NCBI GenBank assembly: GCA_963677245.1
Contig: OY781921.1
Location: 868,001 to 932,000, forward strand
Length of the DNA: 64,000 nt
Direction: 5' to 3'
Source: Saccharicrinis sp963677245
GTDB lineage: Bacteria; Bacteroidota; Bacteroidia; Bacteroidales; Marinilabiliaceae
Under the pieces are notes generated by a model. That model saw only the letters and a list, made by a program, of their open reading frames with translations. It was not told where the DNA came from and searched no databases. Made by a program: the position numbers and the translations under genes. This document shows, piece after piece, positions 1 through 9,512 of this stretch. Position 1 is the stretch's first letter, and each line of letters begins with the position of its first letter.

Positions 1-1501
1 CATCTGAGAAATCCCATAAAAATAAACCGGCAGAAAGTGGATTCGATATCATCAGATTCCAATAATCATCCAAGCCGGCTCCGTGTCCTCCATCATATAA
101 TCCGTGCAAACTTTCTGTAGGCATAAAAATATCACGCCCATTAAACATGTTTTTAATACCGGAATTGTAAGAAATATAATGCACTGTATTAATTCCTTCA
201 TGTAATCCGAAAGGATGAATTACAGGTCTTTTCTGAATATCCAGCTCTTTAAATAATGGATCAAAATCCCGATTAAAACCTCCTTCGTTTCCGTTTGCCC
301 AGAAAATAATAGAAGGATGATTGATGTCTCTTTTCACCATTTCATTTACCAGAATGCTTCCAACGTTGGTGTCATACCAAGGCTTTTGCCAGGCACAAAG
401 CTCGTCGATCACATATAAACCTAAAGAATCACAAATTTCAAGAAAATGTTTATCCGGCGGATAATGCGACATACGAACTGCATTCATATTCATCTCCTTA
501 ATTAACTCAGCATCCATCAAACTCTGCTCCTTACTCACCGTTCTGCCTGTACTTGGCCAAAAGCAATGGCGGTTAACTCCTTTAAATCGGATTTTCTTAC
601 CGTTTACATAAACACCATCTCTTTGTCGCACTTCAACAGTACGAAATCCAAAGCGCTCAGTAATGGTATGTAACACTTTTCCCTTTTGACTTACAGTAAT
701 TAGTGCATCATATAAATATGGCGTTTCTGAAGTCCAGGGTTTAATATCAGAAAAAGAAGATGAAGCTTTTAGTTTACTGTTCTCTTCTTTCGTAATTGAA
801 TCAAACTCACCTACTTTTTTTCCAGAACCCACTTCAATTATTTCGACATTTACTTTTGCCTTTGCAATAGCTTTATCTAATTGAAGCTCCAGATCGATTT
901 CTCCATCATGTCGGGCATTTATTCCGGTATATTCCACAAAAGTTTTCGGAACAGCCTCCAAATAAACCGGGCGATAGATTCCTCCAAACACCCAATAATC
1001 GGCATCCCGTTCTGCCCTGTTAATACTTTCGTTAGAAGACATTTTACTTACTTCAACTTCCAGTAAATTATCTTCACCCACCTTTATAAGTTCTGTAATT
1101 TCTCTTTTAAATCGATAAAAGGATCCTTGATGGATATCTCCTGCCTGTTTTCCATTCACTTCCACTTTTGTATCTGTCATGGAACCTTCAAAAACTATAA
1201 AAACACGCTTCTCTTTCCAGGATTCAGGCAATGAAAAGGTAGTTTTATATAAGCCTTTCTCCGAAGCCTTATTTTTTTCATACCCATAATTGTACGTTCC
1301 AAAACCTTCTGTTTCCCAGCAGGAAGGAACACGAATCTTTGTCCATTCTCCACTGTTTCTACCGGCCGTACAAAAGAAATCCCAGGTAATACCTTCTTCT
1401 ATACTATTCCCGGACAGCATTTGCTTTTCTGTTTGCTGTGCTTGCATTAAACCGGTTACAACACAAAACAGAAGTAAAAAATTGTACTTGATCACTTTCA
1501 T
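1..1501 (-). CDS. GH2 family glycosidase (beta-galactosidase-like), 3' end outside window
   Basis: Read directly from the minus strand; the C-terminus is cut by the window edge. The ATG at 1501 opens a signal peptide (MKVIKYNFLLLFCVV, with cleavage near QAQQ). A GH2 sugar-binding beta-sandwich follows (WEGKKV-like motif, VEVNGKQAGDIHQG), then an Ig-like domain and the TIM-barrel start (FKGVNRHCFWPSTGR, RMSHYPPD). FWANGNEGGF carries the expected GH2 acid/base Glu. It probably removes terminal beta-linked sugars from an oligosaccharide in the periplasm or at the surface. A second GH2 gene follows upstream in the same orientation. The family call is firm; the substrate is unknown. No frameshift was seen in the visible 500 codons. 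Confidence 0.88.
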   Translation of the reverse strand, partial: MKVIKYNFLLLFCVVTGLMQAQQTEKQMLSGNSIEEGITWDFFCTAGRNSGEWTKIRVPSCWETEGFGTYNYGYEKNKASEKGLYKTTFSLPESWKEKRVFIVFEGSMTDTKVEVNGKQAGDIHQGSFYRFKREITELIKVGEDNLLEVEVSKMSSNESINRAERDADYWVFGGIYRPVYLEAVPKTFVEYTGINARHDGEIDLELQLDKAIAKAKVNVEIIEVGSGKKVGEFDSITKEENSKLKASSSFSDIKPWTSETPYLYDALITVSQKGKVLHTITERFGFRTVEVRQRDGVYVNGKKIRFKGVNRHCFWPSTGRTVSKEQSLMDAELIKEMNMNAVRMSHYPPDKHFLEICDSLGLYVIDELCAWQKPWYDTNVGSILVNEMVKRDINHPSIIFWANGNEGGFNRDFDPLFKELDIQKRPVIHPFGLHEGINTVHYISYNSGIKNMFNGRDIFMPTESLHGLYDGGHGAGLDDYWNLMISNPLSAGLFLWDFSD

Positions 1502-1624
1502 TAGTTTATTATTTGATATTTCTCATTAACCATTATTCATCGTCCATGAATTTACAATAAGTTTAAAAGAATTTTAAAATTAATACCTCAATTTGTATTC
1601 AGGAAAAAGGCAACTCTTAGTCAT

Positions 1625-1652
1625 AAAAAGCTGCCTCATTCAATAGCTTTTT
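1625..1652 (-). terminator. Weak hairpin downstream of the GH2 gene
   Basis: AAAAAGCT at 1625-1632 pairs with AGCTTTTT at 1645-1652, giving an A/T-rich stem with T-runs on both sides. It lies in the 204-bp gap after the stop of the 1124-aa GH2 gene, so it may end that transcript. The short stem keeps confidence low. Confidence 0.35.
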
Positions 1653-1705
1653 GTTGTTAAGAACCTTACCAAATACCTGACACTTTTCTATGTTGGTTCA
1701 AAAAG

Positions 1706-4700
1706 CTACTCCTTTATTACTTTTACAACCTTAAATCCATTTTTATTTTCAATTCTTAAGAAATAAACCCCATTTCTTAAAAATGATATATCTATACTTT
1801 TGCTATTTGCATAAACTCCATTTAATATTTTTTTACCTGCCATATCATAAAGAGAATATTCCAAAGCAGAAAGCGTCTCTGTTTCAATGGTTATTTGATC
1901 ACTGGCTGGATTTGGATAAACATAAACCCCTTTCAAACTTCTGTTTTTTTCGATGCTGGTAACAACAGATGTTTGTAAATTAAAATGATCAAAACTAAAC
2001 CAGGTATCCGCATTTCCTTCCGTGACAACATCAAATCCTATGAGAAGTTTTTTACCTTCTTCCGATTTTGGTATTATTGTGTTAAACTCAAAGTATCCCC
2101 AACCATTCTCGTCAGTAGAAGCGGCATTAAATTCTTGTGTTAAGGTTTCCAATATAGTATATGTAGCAGGATCGTCTCCTTCATAAACTGCGAATTTGGC
2201 CACAACACTTACGCCACTTTGTCCCTTAGGCCAACTTTCCCATGCGTAATAAGATAAACTTAGATCTCGCCTATCATTTTCAATTAATCCGGCAAGAGCC
2301 CAGATTGAACCTCCATCATTGTTAAAAGAGTAAGCCGTATATGTACCATCATAGGCAGGTTTAGCTGTATTTTGTCTGCCGCAATCTGTTGCATTCGCAT
2401 CTGCCCACCAGCCCGGTACGCTACCATTAAAAATAGAAGCCCCTCCTTCTCCATCAGCACGAAACTTAATATCGTCTGTAGGTGATTCGAAACTACCATT
2501 CTGGATGCCCATTTCTGCAGGTATCAAGCTTTCTAATTGAGTTAGATGAACCAGATTTATTTTTGCATTGGATGCACCTGATGCAGGAGCTACAGTTAAG
2601 CGACCATCAATCACTGTTACCGTATCAGTAGCTACTTTCATGCTTGTTGCTGTATTAAAACCTTCCAGCACCAATTGTCCCTCTACTAGAATTTTGTGGT
2701 AACTATCGGTATAATCAGGATCCCCACACCCTATACTCACTTGATAAACACCGTTTTCAACTGCCATCTCCCATGAATAACTGGTTCCATTCTTCTCTAT
2801 ATGATTTAATGTATTGAATACCAAGTCAAGTGTAGAAGTTCTTTCACGGGTATTACCTGTGTTATCTGTATTCCAACCATAAGAATAACCATTACCTTTT
2901 TCTCCAAAAACTGATCCATCATCACCGATATATCCCTCAGGAGTTGCGCTGCTACTCGTTTGAAAATTTATTTGAATATCTCCGGCTATCAAAGTATCAT
3001 TGGGTGATTTCTCATAATTCCAAATACAATTATCGAGATAGGTATTATTATCTGAATAACCTTTTACCTGAATTGTATTTTCACCTTCTGCAAGTGCAAC
3101 ATCCTCCCATTTAAAAATATGATTCGTACTTTTCAATATTTCAAATGATTCATCATTAACCATTAACTCTACAGAATCACAGTTGGAATATACCTTAACA
3201 TAGGAATTACCATTGCTACGTTCCGTAAATCGACGACTTGTTATATATACAAAAGGATCTTCTTTCCAATGGGCTTTATAATAGTAAAATGCGTCTTTTT
3301 TCACCTTTCTGTCACGAGTAACAATACCTTTATCATTAATTCCCAGCGCATCACCTTCCGCTCTGTAATCCGAGGCAAAATCGAATGCTGTCCAGATAGC
3401 TGTTGACCATATAAAAGGCCTCTCCAACATGGCCAGATAATAAGCTTCATGATAATCTGCCTGATACTCCTCCGGATGAAAAGGTCCTCCCGGATTAGGA
3501 CGAATTGAAAAGTCCTGATGATGATGGATACTTGCACCTGCGCCGTATTCACTCATTCCTATTTTTGTATCAGGGTGACCATTACGTAACCAGTCTGCCC
3601 AAGAAGCGTAATCTTCAAAGGATCCATCGTACCATCCCATATATTTATTCCAACCGCATACATCTAACAACCAATGCGTATCTGCTTCATCATTCTGGGC
3701 AGCTCCCGTGGTTAAACGAGTCGAATCTAGTTCGTGCGACAAATCATTTAATGCACTAATAAGCGGTGTTGTTACCGGTCCTTCATGAAAGTTAACTTCA
3801 TTGAACATTCCCCAAAAGAATACAGATGGATGATTGTAATTTTGTTTGATTAATTCTTTTAACTGGGATTTAGCATTGTCTGCAAATGCTGTACTTGAAC
3901 TAATCTTATTAACTAAAGGAACTTCTGTACTTAATACAACTCCAACACTATCACAATAATCGTATGTATATTCTGCATGTTGATAATGCACTAGTCTAAT
4001 GTAAGTACTCCCCAATTCATCTGTAAGAATATCTAAATCTTCTTTTCTTTGTTCGTTACTTATAGAACGTCCGATATCAGGTCTATCTTCATGATGACAT
4101 ACTCCATGAAGGCTATATGAATCGCCATTTAAATAGAAGCCCGTATCATCGTTTACAGAAAAAGTACGGAAACCCAAAGGTTCTTGTAACTGATCCACAA
4201 TAGCACCATCCACCTCTATTGAAACGTCAACTTTATATAAATAAGGATTTATTGTTCCATTCCATAAAACTGGATTGGCTACTTCTGTATCTAAAGAAGC
4301 AGTAACGATCTCATTTGAGTTTACAGAAACAGTCGAAGCTACACTAGCCTGAATAGTTCCTTCTTTATCTTTTATAGTAGTAACTACATTGATACTTTGA
4401 GTTTCCGCAGAATGGTTTCCTACTAAAACCTGAATATTTACATCGCCTTTGTTTTCGGTGATATTGTGTGGTGTAATATAAATTCCGGGAGAAGCAAAGT
4501 CAAGTGGAGAGATAAATACCGGCTCTGTAACAATTATTTCAACACTGCGGCTTATTCCTCCGAAGAATGAAAAATCTCCAGACAAAGGAGCTGCATCGAT
4601 AGAGGCTGAATTGTCCACTTTTACTGCCAATATATTTTCAGCACCATAAGTCAGATATTCAGTAATATCAAAAATAAAAGCAGCATATCCTCCTACATGA

Positions 4701-5056
4701 TTCCCTACAGCTTGTCCATTTACATATAGATCTGTTTTCATATTAGCCGCCCCGAAACGGATAAACACTTTTTTTCCTTGCCAAGCCGATTCTGCTAATA
4801 TAGATTTGCGATACCAATTTGAACCCCGGTAAAGGTTATTGCCTCCATCTTGTCCATCATAACCATTCCATGTATGAGGTAAATTAATGGATTCCCAGGC
4901 AGAATCATCAAAACTGGATTGAATAACCTGAGACTCCAAAGCATTTCCAAATTTCCATGATGAATCAATATTTATTACACTTCGTTGTCCAATCAACAAA
5001 TTAACATTGAAGCCAAACAACAACAAAACAAGAAATTTCAATAAGGTACTTTTCAT
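1706..5056 (-). CDS. Large secreted GH2 glycosidase with type IX secretion tail
   Basis: Extracellular or surface GH2 enzyme, probably beta-galactosidase-like. An ATG at 5080 is also in frame, but the ATG at 5056 opens a clean signal peptide (MKSTLLKFLVLLLFGF, cleaved near LIGQ) and is preferred. Counted from 5080, the sugar-binding domain covers ~35-200, the Ig-like domain ~205-320 and the TIM barrel ~325-620. The likely acid/base is E428 (GMFNEVNF) and the nucleophile E511 (MSEYGAG). A DUF4982-like and malectin-like carbohydrate-binding region follows (~640-900), then a second lectin-like domain (~905-1045). The last 70 residues start VYPNPASDQ and end FKVVKVIKE, the typical type A type IX sorting domain. 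A candidate HTCS operator lies just upstream, so it is probably controlled by the divergent sensor gene. Confidence 0.92.
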   Translation of the reverse strand: MKSTLLKFLVLLLFGFNVNLLIGQRSVINIDSSWKFGNALESQVIQSSFDDSAWESINLPHTWNGYDGQDGGNNLYRGSNWYRKSILAESAWQGKKVFIRFGAANMKTDLYVNGQAVGNHVGGYAAFIFDITEYLTYGAENILAVKVDNSASIDAAPLSGDFSFFGGISRSVEIIVTEPVFISPLDFASPGIYITPHNITENKGDVNIQVLVGNHSAETQSINVVTTIKDKEGTIQASVASTVSVNSNEIVTASLDTEVANPVLWNGTINPYLYKVDVSIEVDGAIVDQLQEPLGFRTFSVNDDTGFYLNGDSYSLHGVCHHEDRPDIGRSISNEQRKEDLDILTDELGSTYIRLVHYQHAEYTYDYCDSVGVVLSTEVPLVNKISSSTAFADNAKSQLKELIKQNYNHPSVFFWGMFNEVNFHEGPVTTPLISALNDLSHELDSTRLTTGAAQNDEADTHWLLDVCGWNKYMGWYDGSFEDYASWADWLRNGHPDTKIGMSEYGAGASIHHHQDFSIRPNPGGPFHPEEYQADYHEAYYLAMLERPFIWSTAIWTAFDFASDYRAEGDALGINDKGIVTRDRKVKKDAFYYYKAHWKEDPFVYITSRRFTERSNGNSYVKVYSNCDSVELMVNDESFEILKSTNHIFKWEDVALAEGENTIQVKGYSDNNTYLDNCIWNYEKSPNDTLIAGDIQINFQTSSSATPEGYIGDDGSVFGEKGNGYSYGWNTDNTGNTRERTSTLDLVFNTLNHIEKNGTSYSWEMAVENGVYQVSIGCGDPDYTDSYHKILVEGQLVLEGFNTATSMKVATDTVTVIDGRLTVAPASGASNAKINLVHLTQLESLIPAEMGIQNGSFESPTDDIKFRADGEGGASIFNGSVPGWWADANATDCGRQNTAKPAYDGTYTAYSFNNDGGSIWALAGLIENDRRDLSLSYYAWESWPKGQSGVSVVAKFAVYEGDDPATYTILETLTQEFNAASTDENGWGYFEFNTIIPKSEEGKKLLIGFDVVTEGNADTWFSFDHFNLQTSVVTSIEKNRSLKGVYVYPNPASDQITIETETLSALEYSLYDMAGKKILNGVYANSKSIDISFLRNGVYFLRIENKNGFKVVKVIKE

Positions 5057-5080
5057 AGATAATTGTAATATTATTTTCAT

Positions 5081-5440
5081 ACTAGATAGTTTAACTTTGT
5101 AAAGTTATTTAAGCATGATTATCTACTAAGACTCTATTTATTCTAATAAGAACTCTATTTATCCGACCACCCTATATCCCTATATCACAATTCCTTACGA
5201 CATTCAAACTATAACATCTACTAAAAAACAACTATTAAGCGAGTTGAAACCCAAAGAAATTCCCTCTTCTTTATTTTAATTCGATACTCAAAACAATTAG
5301 GTTTTAGGAAGTATACTGAAAAGGTGATTCTCCATCTTTTCCTTCCATGTGCAATTACTTTTTTATCTTTACAAAATAACGAGACTATCACTCGTTGAAT
5401 CAAGAATAAATCAACAAAAAGAGTTATTATCTGCTATAAA
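5081..5440. promoter_or_regulatory. Divergent promoter region between GH2 gene and HTCS gene
   Basis: 360 bp with no credible gene. For the minus-strand GH2 gene there is a -7-like box TAACTTTA (5100-5107) about 30 nt after the operator repeats at 5131-5162. It is embedded in a small palindrome TAACTTTgtAAAGTTA-type sequence at 5091-5107. For the plus-strand HTCS gene a TATCTTTA box lies at 5364-5371, about 70 bp before the ATG. A minus-strand frame at 5221-5403 shows no protein-like features and is not called. Confidence 0.5.
5131..5162 (-). promoter_or_regulatory. Candidate HTCS operator: ACTCTATTTAT direct repeat, 21-bp period
   Basis: ACTCTATTTAT occurs at 5131-5141 and again at 5152-5162, exactly 21 bp apart, each preceded by an AAG(A) and followed by a pyrimidine-C. 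Two helical turns is the spacing expected for the two subdomains of AraC-type DNA-binding proteins. The repeats end ~30 nt before the -7-like box of the GH2 gene and the HTCS is transcribed divergently, so the HTCS is the obvious candidate binder (inference). Confidence 0.55.
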
Positions 5441-8400
5441 ATGCCAATCATTAGAAAACTGATAATTTTATTACTTAGTATCTTTTTCTTAAACGGATAT
5501 TCACAACAAATACCAATTGATAAAATAAGTCTTGAGGAAGGACTATCTGATGGTTATATCCTTTGCATGACACAGGATGAAGAAGGCTATATGTGGTTTG
5601 GCACAGAATGGGGACTAAATAAATATGATGGAAATACCATTACATCTTATAAAGTAGGTTCGCCTGAAAACAACTCTATTAGCCATAATGGCATTAATAA
5701 GTTATTGGTTGATACGGCACAAAATCTGATCTGGATTGGAACCAAAGGCGCAGGTTTAAATACCTACAACTATAAGACTCAAAAATTCTTTCATTTTCCG
5801 CTTCACACTAATGATCCAAATGCAACCAGAGCTAATGGTATAACAGATATTTGCTACGATATCAATGGTGATTTATGGTTATCGACTTATAGAGCTGGTT
5901 TACGAAAGCTTGACAGAAAAACTCACACCATCAGAAATATAGAATTAAAGAATCCTGCACTTCCTGATGTTTACCGAATTTGGTGTATTGAGGATGATCT
6001 GAAAGGGAACTTATATGTTGGACATTGGCAAAGTGGTTTGTCCATCTACTCCATAAAAGATAAAACCACCAAAAACTTTCAGCACATTCCAGGTGATCCG
6101 GAAAGTTTACCAGGCAATATCGTAGATGATATCTGCTTCGACACAAGGGGTAATATATGGATAGGAACTTATGGTGGATTAGCCATTTATCATCCTAAGA
6201 CTGAAAAATTCACCATTTTCAAATATGATGAAAACAATCCCACTGGCTTGTCCAACGATGATATCCGATCGGTTACTCAAATCAATAATGAGATATGGAT
6301 TGGCACCTGGAAAGGCGGTGTCAATATTCTGGATTTAGAAACTGAAGACTTGGCGATCCCGGAGAAAGTGAAATTCAGACATATTCCATCCAATGAGTTA
6401 CCAACCGGACTTTCATCACCTGCAATAGAAAGCATATTCAGTGATTCATTTGGAAACGTATGGATGGGTTCTTATGGCGAGGGACTCAATATAATAAGCC
6501 ACGTGACTTCTTATTTTAAATCACTTTCATACTCTAAATTAAAAGGAGATGTTCACGGTTTGAGTGATAAGGCAGTTAACTGCATGACTTTTGATAAAAA
6601 CGGATTATTATATGTAGGTCTCAACAATGGCTATATTGACATGTACAAACAGAATTTCAAAAATAAACCTTTTTATAAAGTCAATACCATATTCCCAAAC
6701 AATAACATACTTTCGATACTTTCCGACAGCAGAGGGAATGTATGGTTTGGAAGAGATGTTGACGGTTTGATGGTTTACAACACTAAAACTAAGAAACTCT
6801 CCAAACCAGATTTTATAACTAGAAATCATTGCTCCGGTTATATTGCCTGCATGTATGAAGATACACAACAAAACTTATGGTTTGGCACTAATTGTGGCAT
6901 TGTCAAATATAATCCATTCACACATGAAGTTCATGAAATAGCTGGAAATGAGATTGGCTTACGTGACAACTTTGTACGTCAAATCATGGGCGACGAAAAC
7001 GGCAACTTATGGATTGGTAGTAAAATCAACGGAGTCTCTGTTATCAGTCCTGATTTTGAAGTAATAAAACACTTTTCTGTAGATGATGCCCTGGGAGCTC
7101 AGAATATCAATCACATTTATCGTGATTCGCAAGATAAAATGTGGGTGGCCACTAAAAAGGGAGTTACCTGCTTTCCTGCAATTATAGAAAATGATTACCA
7201 ATCCTTTTTAATCAATATCAGCAATGGCTTAAAGGACAATTTTGTACGTTCTGTAATAGAAGGAAAACCTGGAGAGATTTGGATGACCACCAATGCAGGA
7301 ATCACCAAATACTCCGAATACGATAAAAAGTTTGAGCACTTTGACAATGCGGATGGCATTCCCTGGGGAACCTTTAATAGTTGTGCAGCTACAAAAGCTC
7401 CTGACAATATAATACTTTTGGGTTCACAAAATGGAATATGTTACTTTAATCCCAAATCTGATTTTATAAAACAGGAAGTACCAGAAACAGTTATTACTAA
7501 CTTTGAAGTTTTCGACTCTAAAGCCAATTCAACCTTAAAAACCAATACATTTCCGGTTGATAAAGATATTGAGCTGAAATATTCTCAAAACACTCTGTCT
7601 GTTGAGTTTAATGTAATGGATTATGCATTAAACAATCTCGCAGAATACTCCTATAAACTTAATGGAATAAACGACAATACATGGCACACAATAAATGCCG
7701 ACAACAGGGTTACATTTCGAAATTTACGGCCGGGCGAATACTCCTTTTCCGTTAAATCTAGAATTCATAACCAAGAGTGGTCTCAATACACCACCTCAAT
7801 TAATTTCAGAATAAAACCACCTTATTGGTTATCGTGGTGGGCTTACACCATCTATGTCTTGCTAATTGGTTCTATCGTTTTTGCCATAACATTCTTCTAC
7901 AGACGAAAAATGGTTTTGGAAAACCAACTCTATCTGGAAAAAGAAAACCATAAACGAGAACAGGCATTAAATAAGGAAAGACAACAGTTTTTCACCAATA
8001 TTACTCATGAACTAAAAACACCTCTAACACTGATTTTAAGTCCAATTGAGGATTTGTTAAAATCGGAAACCAGAAATAAGAAACTGAGTCTGATACACAA
8101 AAGTGCTGTTCGCCTAAATGAACTTATCAACCAGTTAATGGAATTCCGAAAAAGTGAAACTCAAAACAAACAACTGTCTGTTCGAGAGGAAAACGTTGCT
8201 TCAATTCTTCAGGAAATTGTTTTGAAATTCAAAGAGCTGAATACGAATGAAAAATTATCGATTGAATACTGCAGTGAAACGTCAGCCTCACTCCTTTTGG
8301 ACCGGGAAGTGTTTACCATTATAATGGATAACCTCATATCCAATGCTATTAAAAACACATCGCAAGGTAAAATAACAGTTGTAGTAAATGAGATAAACGA

Positions 8401-9466
8401 GAATGATTCAGCAATACTTGAAATAGAAGTCTCAGACACTGGAATTGGCATTCCTGAAGATGCTTTAAATAAAATATTTGACAGATACTACCAGGTCAAA
8501 AGAGAACAACAAATATCGGGTACAGGAATAGGATTAGCTCTTGTTAAAAATCTTGCACAGCTCCATAAGGCAACCATTAACGTTAAAAGTCAATTAAAAA
8601 AAGGCACATCTTTTTTTGTACGATTTAATATTGGTGAAACCTATCCTGATGCCATTCATCCTGAAACTACTCAACAAGTTATTTTGAAGGATAGAAAAAG
8701 TGCTCAACAACTTTTGGTTATTGAAGACAATGATGATATCTGTAACTATATCAATGAAATATTTTCTGACTCTTTTGACGTTCTTTCTGCAAAAGAAGGT
8801 CAGGAAGGTCTGCAAATGGCAAAAGACAACATGCCCCATATCATCATTAGCGATATTATGATGCCCATTATGGATGGCATTGAATTGTGTAAACAACTAA
8901 AAGAAGATATCAACACCTGTCATATTCCGGTTATTTTACTCACAGCTAAGGATACAGAGCAGGATAAAACAGAAGGCTATTCAATTGGAGCTGACTCCTA
9001 CTTAACCAAACCTTTCAGTGCAGATCTTTTAAAAACAAGAGTAGAGAACCTGCTACAAGGAAGAGAAAAAATAGCCAACTACTTTACCTCAACCGGTTTC
9101 AAAAAAGAGGTGATAAGCAACTCTTCATCAAAACTAGACCAAACGTTTATTAAGAAAACGGTTGCTGTGATTGAAGAGAATATGGACATGGAACAGATGA
9201 GTGTCTCCTTTCTGGCAGATAAAACAGGCATGAGTTATTCATCTTTTTCAAAGAAAATTAAAGCCGTTACCAACCTTACTGTAACAGAATTTATAAAGGA
9301 CATAAAGATGCAACATGCCGAACAGCTTCTTCTCTCTAATCAATATTCAGTATCTGAAATAGCGTCCAAAGTTGGCTATAGCAGCATGGCTTATTTCAGA
9401 AAAGCTTTTAAAGAGAAATACGGAACTACTCCAACGCAGTATGTTCAAAAATTAGGGAAATCATAA
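5441..9466 (+). CDS. Hybrid two-component system sensor/regulator (HTCS) with AraC output
   Basis: One-protein phosphorelay that senses glycan fragments in the periplasm and regulates nearby polysaccharide-use genes. In order: signal peptide (1-22); a two-bladed propeller sensor made of repeated WFGTE/WIGT motifs (~25-700); a Y_Y_Y domain (~710-790); one membrane helix (~797-818); a HisKA domain with phospho-acceptor H856 in THELKTPLT; an ATPase domain (NLISNAIKNT, DTGIGIPED, GTGIGLAL); a receiver domain with acceptor D1138 (ISDIMMP); and an AraC-type helix-turn-helix (~1240-1335, ending near KYGTTPTQYVQ). Its 1341 aa match the family's usual 1300-1450. It is divergent from the type IX-tailed GH2 gene and convergent with the next GH2 gene, so those are likely targets. 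Confidence 0.96.
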   Translation: MPIIRKLIILLLSIFFLNGYSQQIPIDKISLEEGLSDGYILCMTQDEEGYMWFGTEWGLNKYDGNTITSYKVGSPENNSISHNGINKLLVDTAQNLIWIGTKGAGLNTYNYKTQKFFHFPLHTNDPNATRANGITDICYDINGDLWLSTYRAGLRKLDRKTHTIRNIELKNPALPDVYRIWCIEDDLKGNLYVGHWQSGLSIYSIKDKTTKNFQHIPGDPESLPGNIVDDICFDTRGNIWIGTYGGLAIYHPKTEKFTIFKYDENNPTGLSNDDIRSVTQINNEIWIGTWKGGVNILDLETEDLAIPEKVKFRHIPSNELPTGLSSPAIESIFSDSFGNVWMGSYGEGLNIISHVTSYFKSLSYSKLKGDVHGLSDKAVNCMTFDKNGLLYVGLNNGYIDMYKQNFKNKPFYKVNTIFPNNNILSILSDSRGNVWFGRDVDGLMVYNTKTKKLSKPDFITRNHCSGYIACMYEDTQQNLWFGTNCGIVKYNPFTHEVHEIAGNEIGLRDNFVRQIMGDENGNLWIGSKINGVSVISPDFEVIKHFSVDDALGAQNINHIYRDSQDKMWVATKKGVTCFPAIIENDYQSFLINISNGLKDNFVRSVIEGKPGEIWMTTNAGITKYSEYDKKFEHFDNADGIPWGTFNSCAATKAPDNIILLGSQNGICYFNPKSDFIKQEVPETVITNFEVFDSKANSTLKTNTFPVDKDIELKYSQNTLSVEFNVMDYALNNLAEYSYKLNGINDNTWHTINADNRVTFRNLRPGEYSFSVKSRIHNQEWSQYTTSINFRIKPPYWLSWWAYTIYVLLIGSIVFAITFFYRRKMVLENQLYLEKENHKREQALNKERQQFFTNITHELKTPLTLILSPIEDLLKSETRNKKLSLIHKSAVRLNELINQLMEFRKSETQNKQLSVREENVASILQEIVLKFKELNTNEKLSIEYCSETSASLLLDREVFTIIMDNLISNAIKNTSQGKITVVVNEINENDSAILEIEVSDTGIGIPEDALNKIFDRYYQVKREQQISGTGIGLALVKNLAQLHKATINVKSQLKKGTSFFVRFNIGETYPDAIHPETTQQVILKDRKSAQQLLVIEDNDDICNYINEIFSDSFDVLSAKEGQEGLQMAKDNMPHIIISDIMMPIMDGIELCKQLKEDINTCHIPVILLTAKDTEQDKTEGYSIGADSYLTKPFSADLLKTRVENLLQGREKIANYFTSTGFKKEVISNSSSKLDQTFIKKTVAVIEENMDMEQMSVSFLADKTGMSYSSFSKKIKAVTNLTVTEFIKDIKMQHAEQLLLSNQYSVSEIASKVGYSSMAYFRKAFKEKYGTTPTQYVQKLGKS

Positions 9467-9512
9467 ATATTTAATTAAGTCTCATATTATTTTTCCATAT
9501 TCTCTTTATTTC

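Noticed and set aside
5221..5403. 60-codon minus-strand frame in the GH2/HTCS intergenic region
   Set aside because: Basic, low-complexity translation with no start context; the region is better explained as two divergent promoters.
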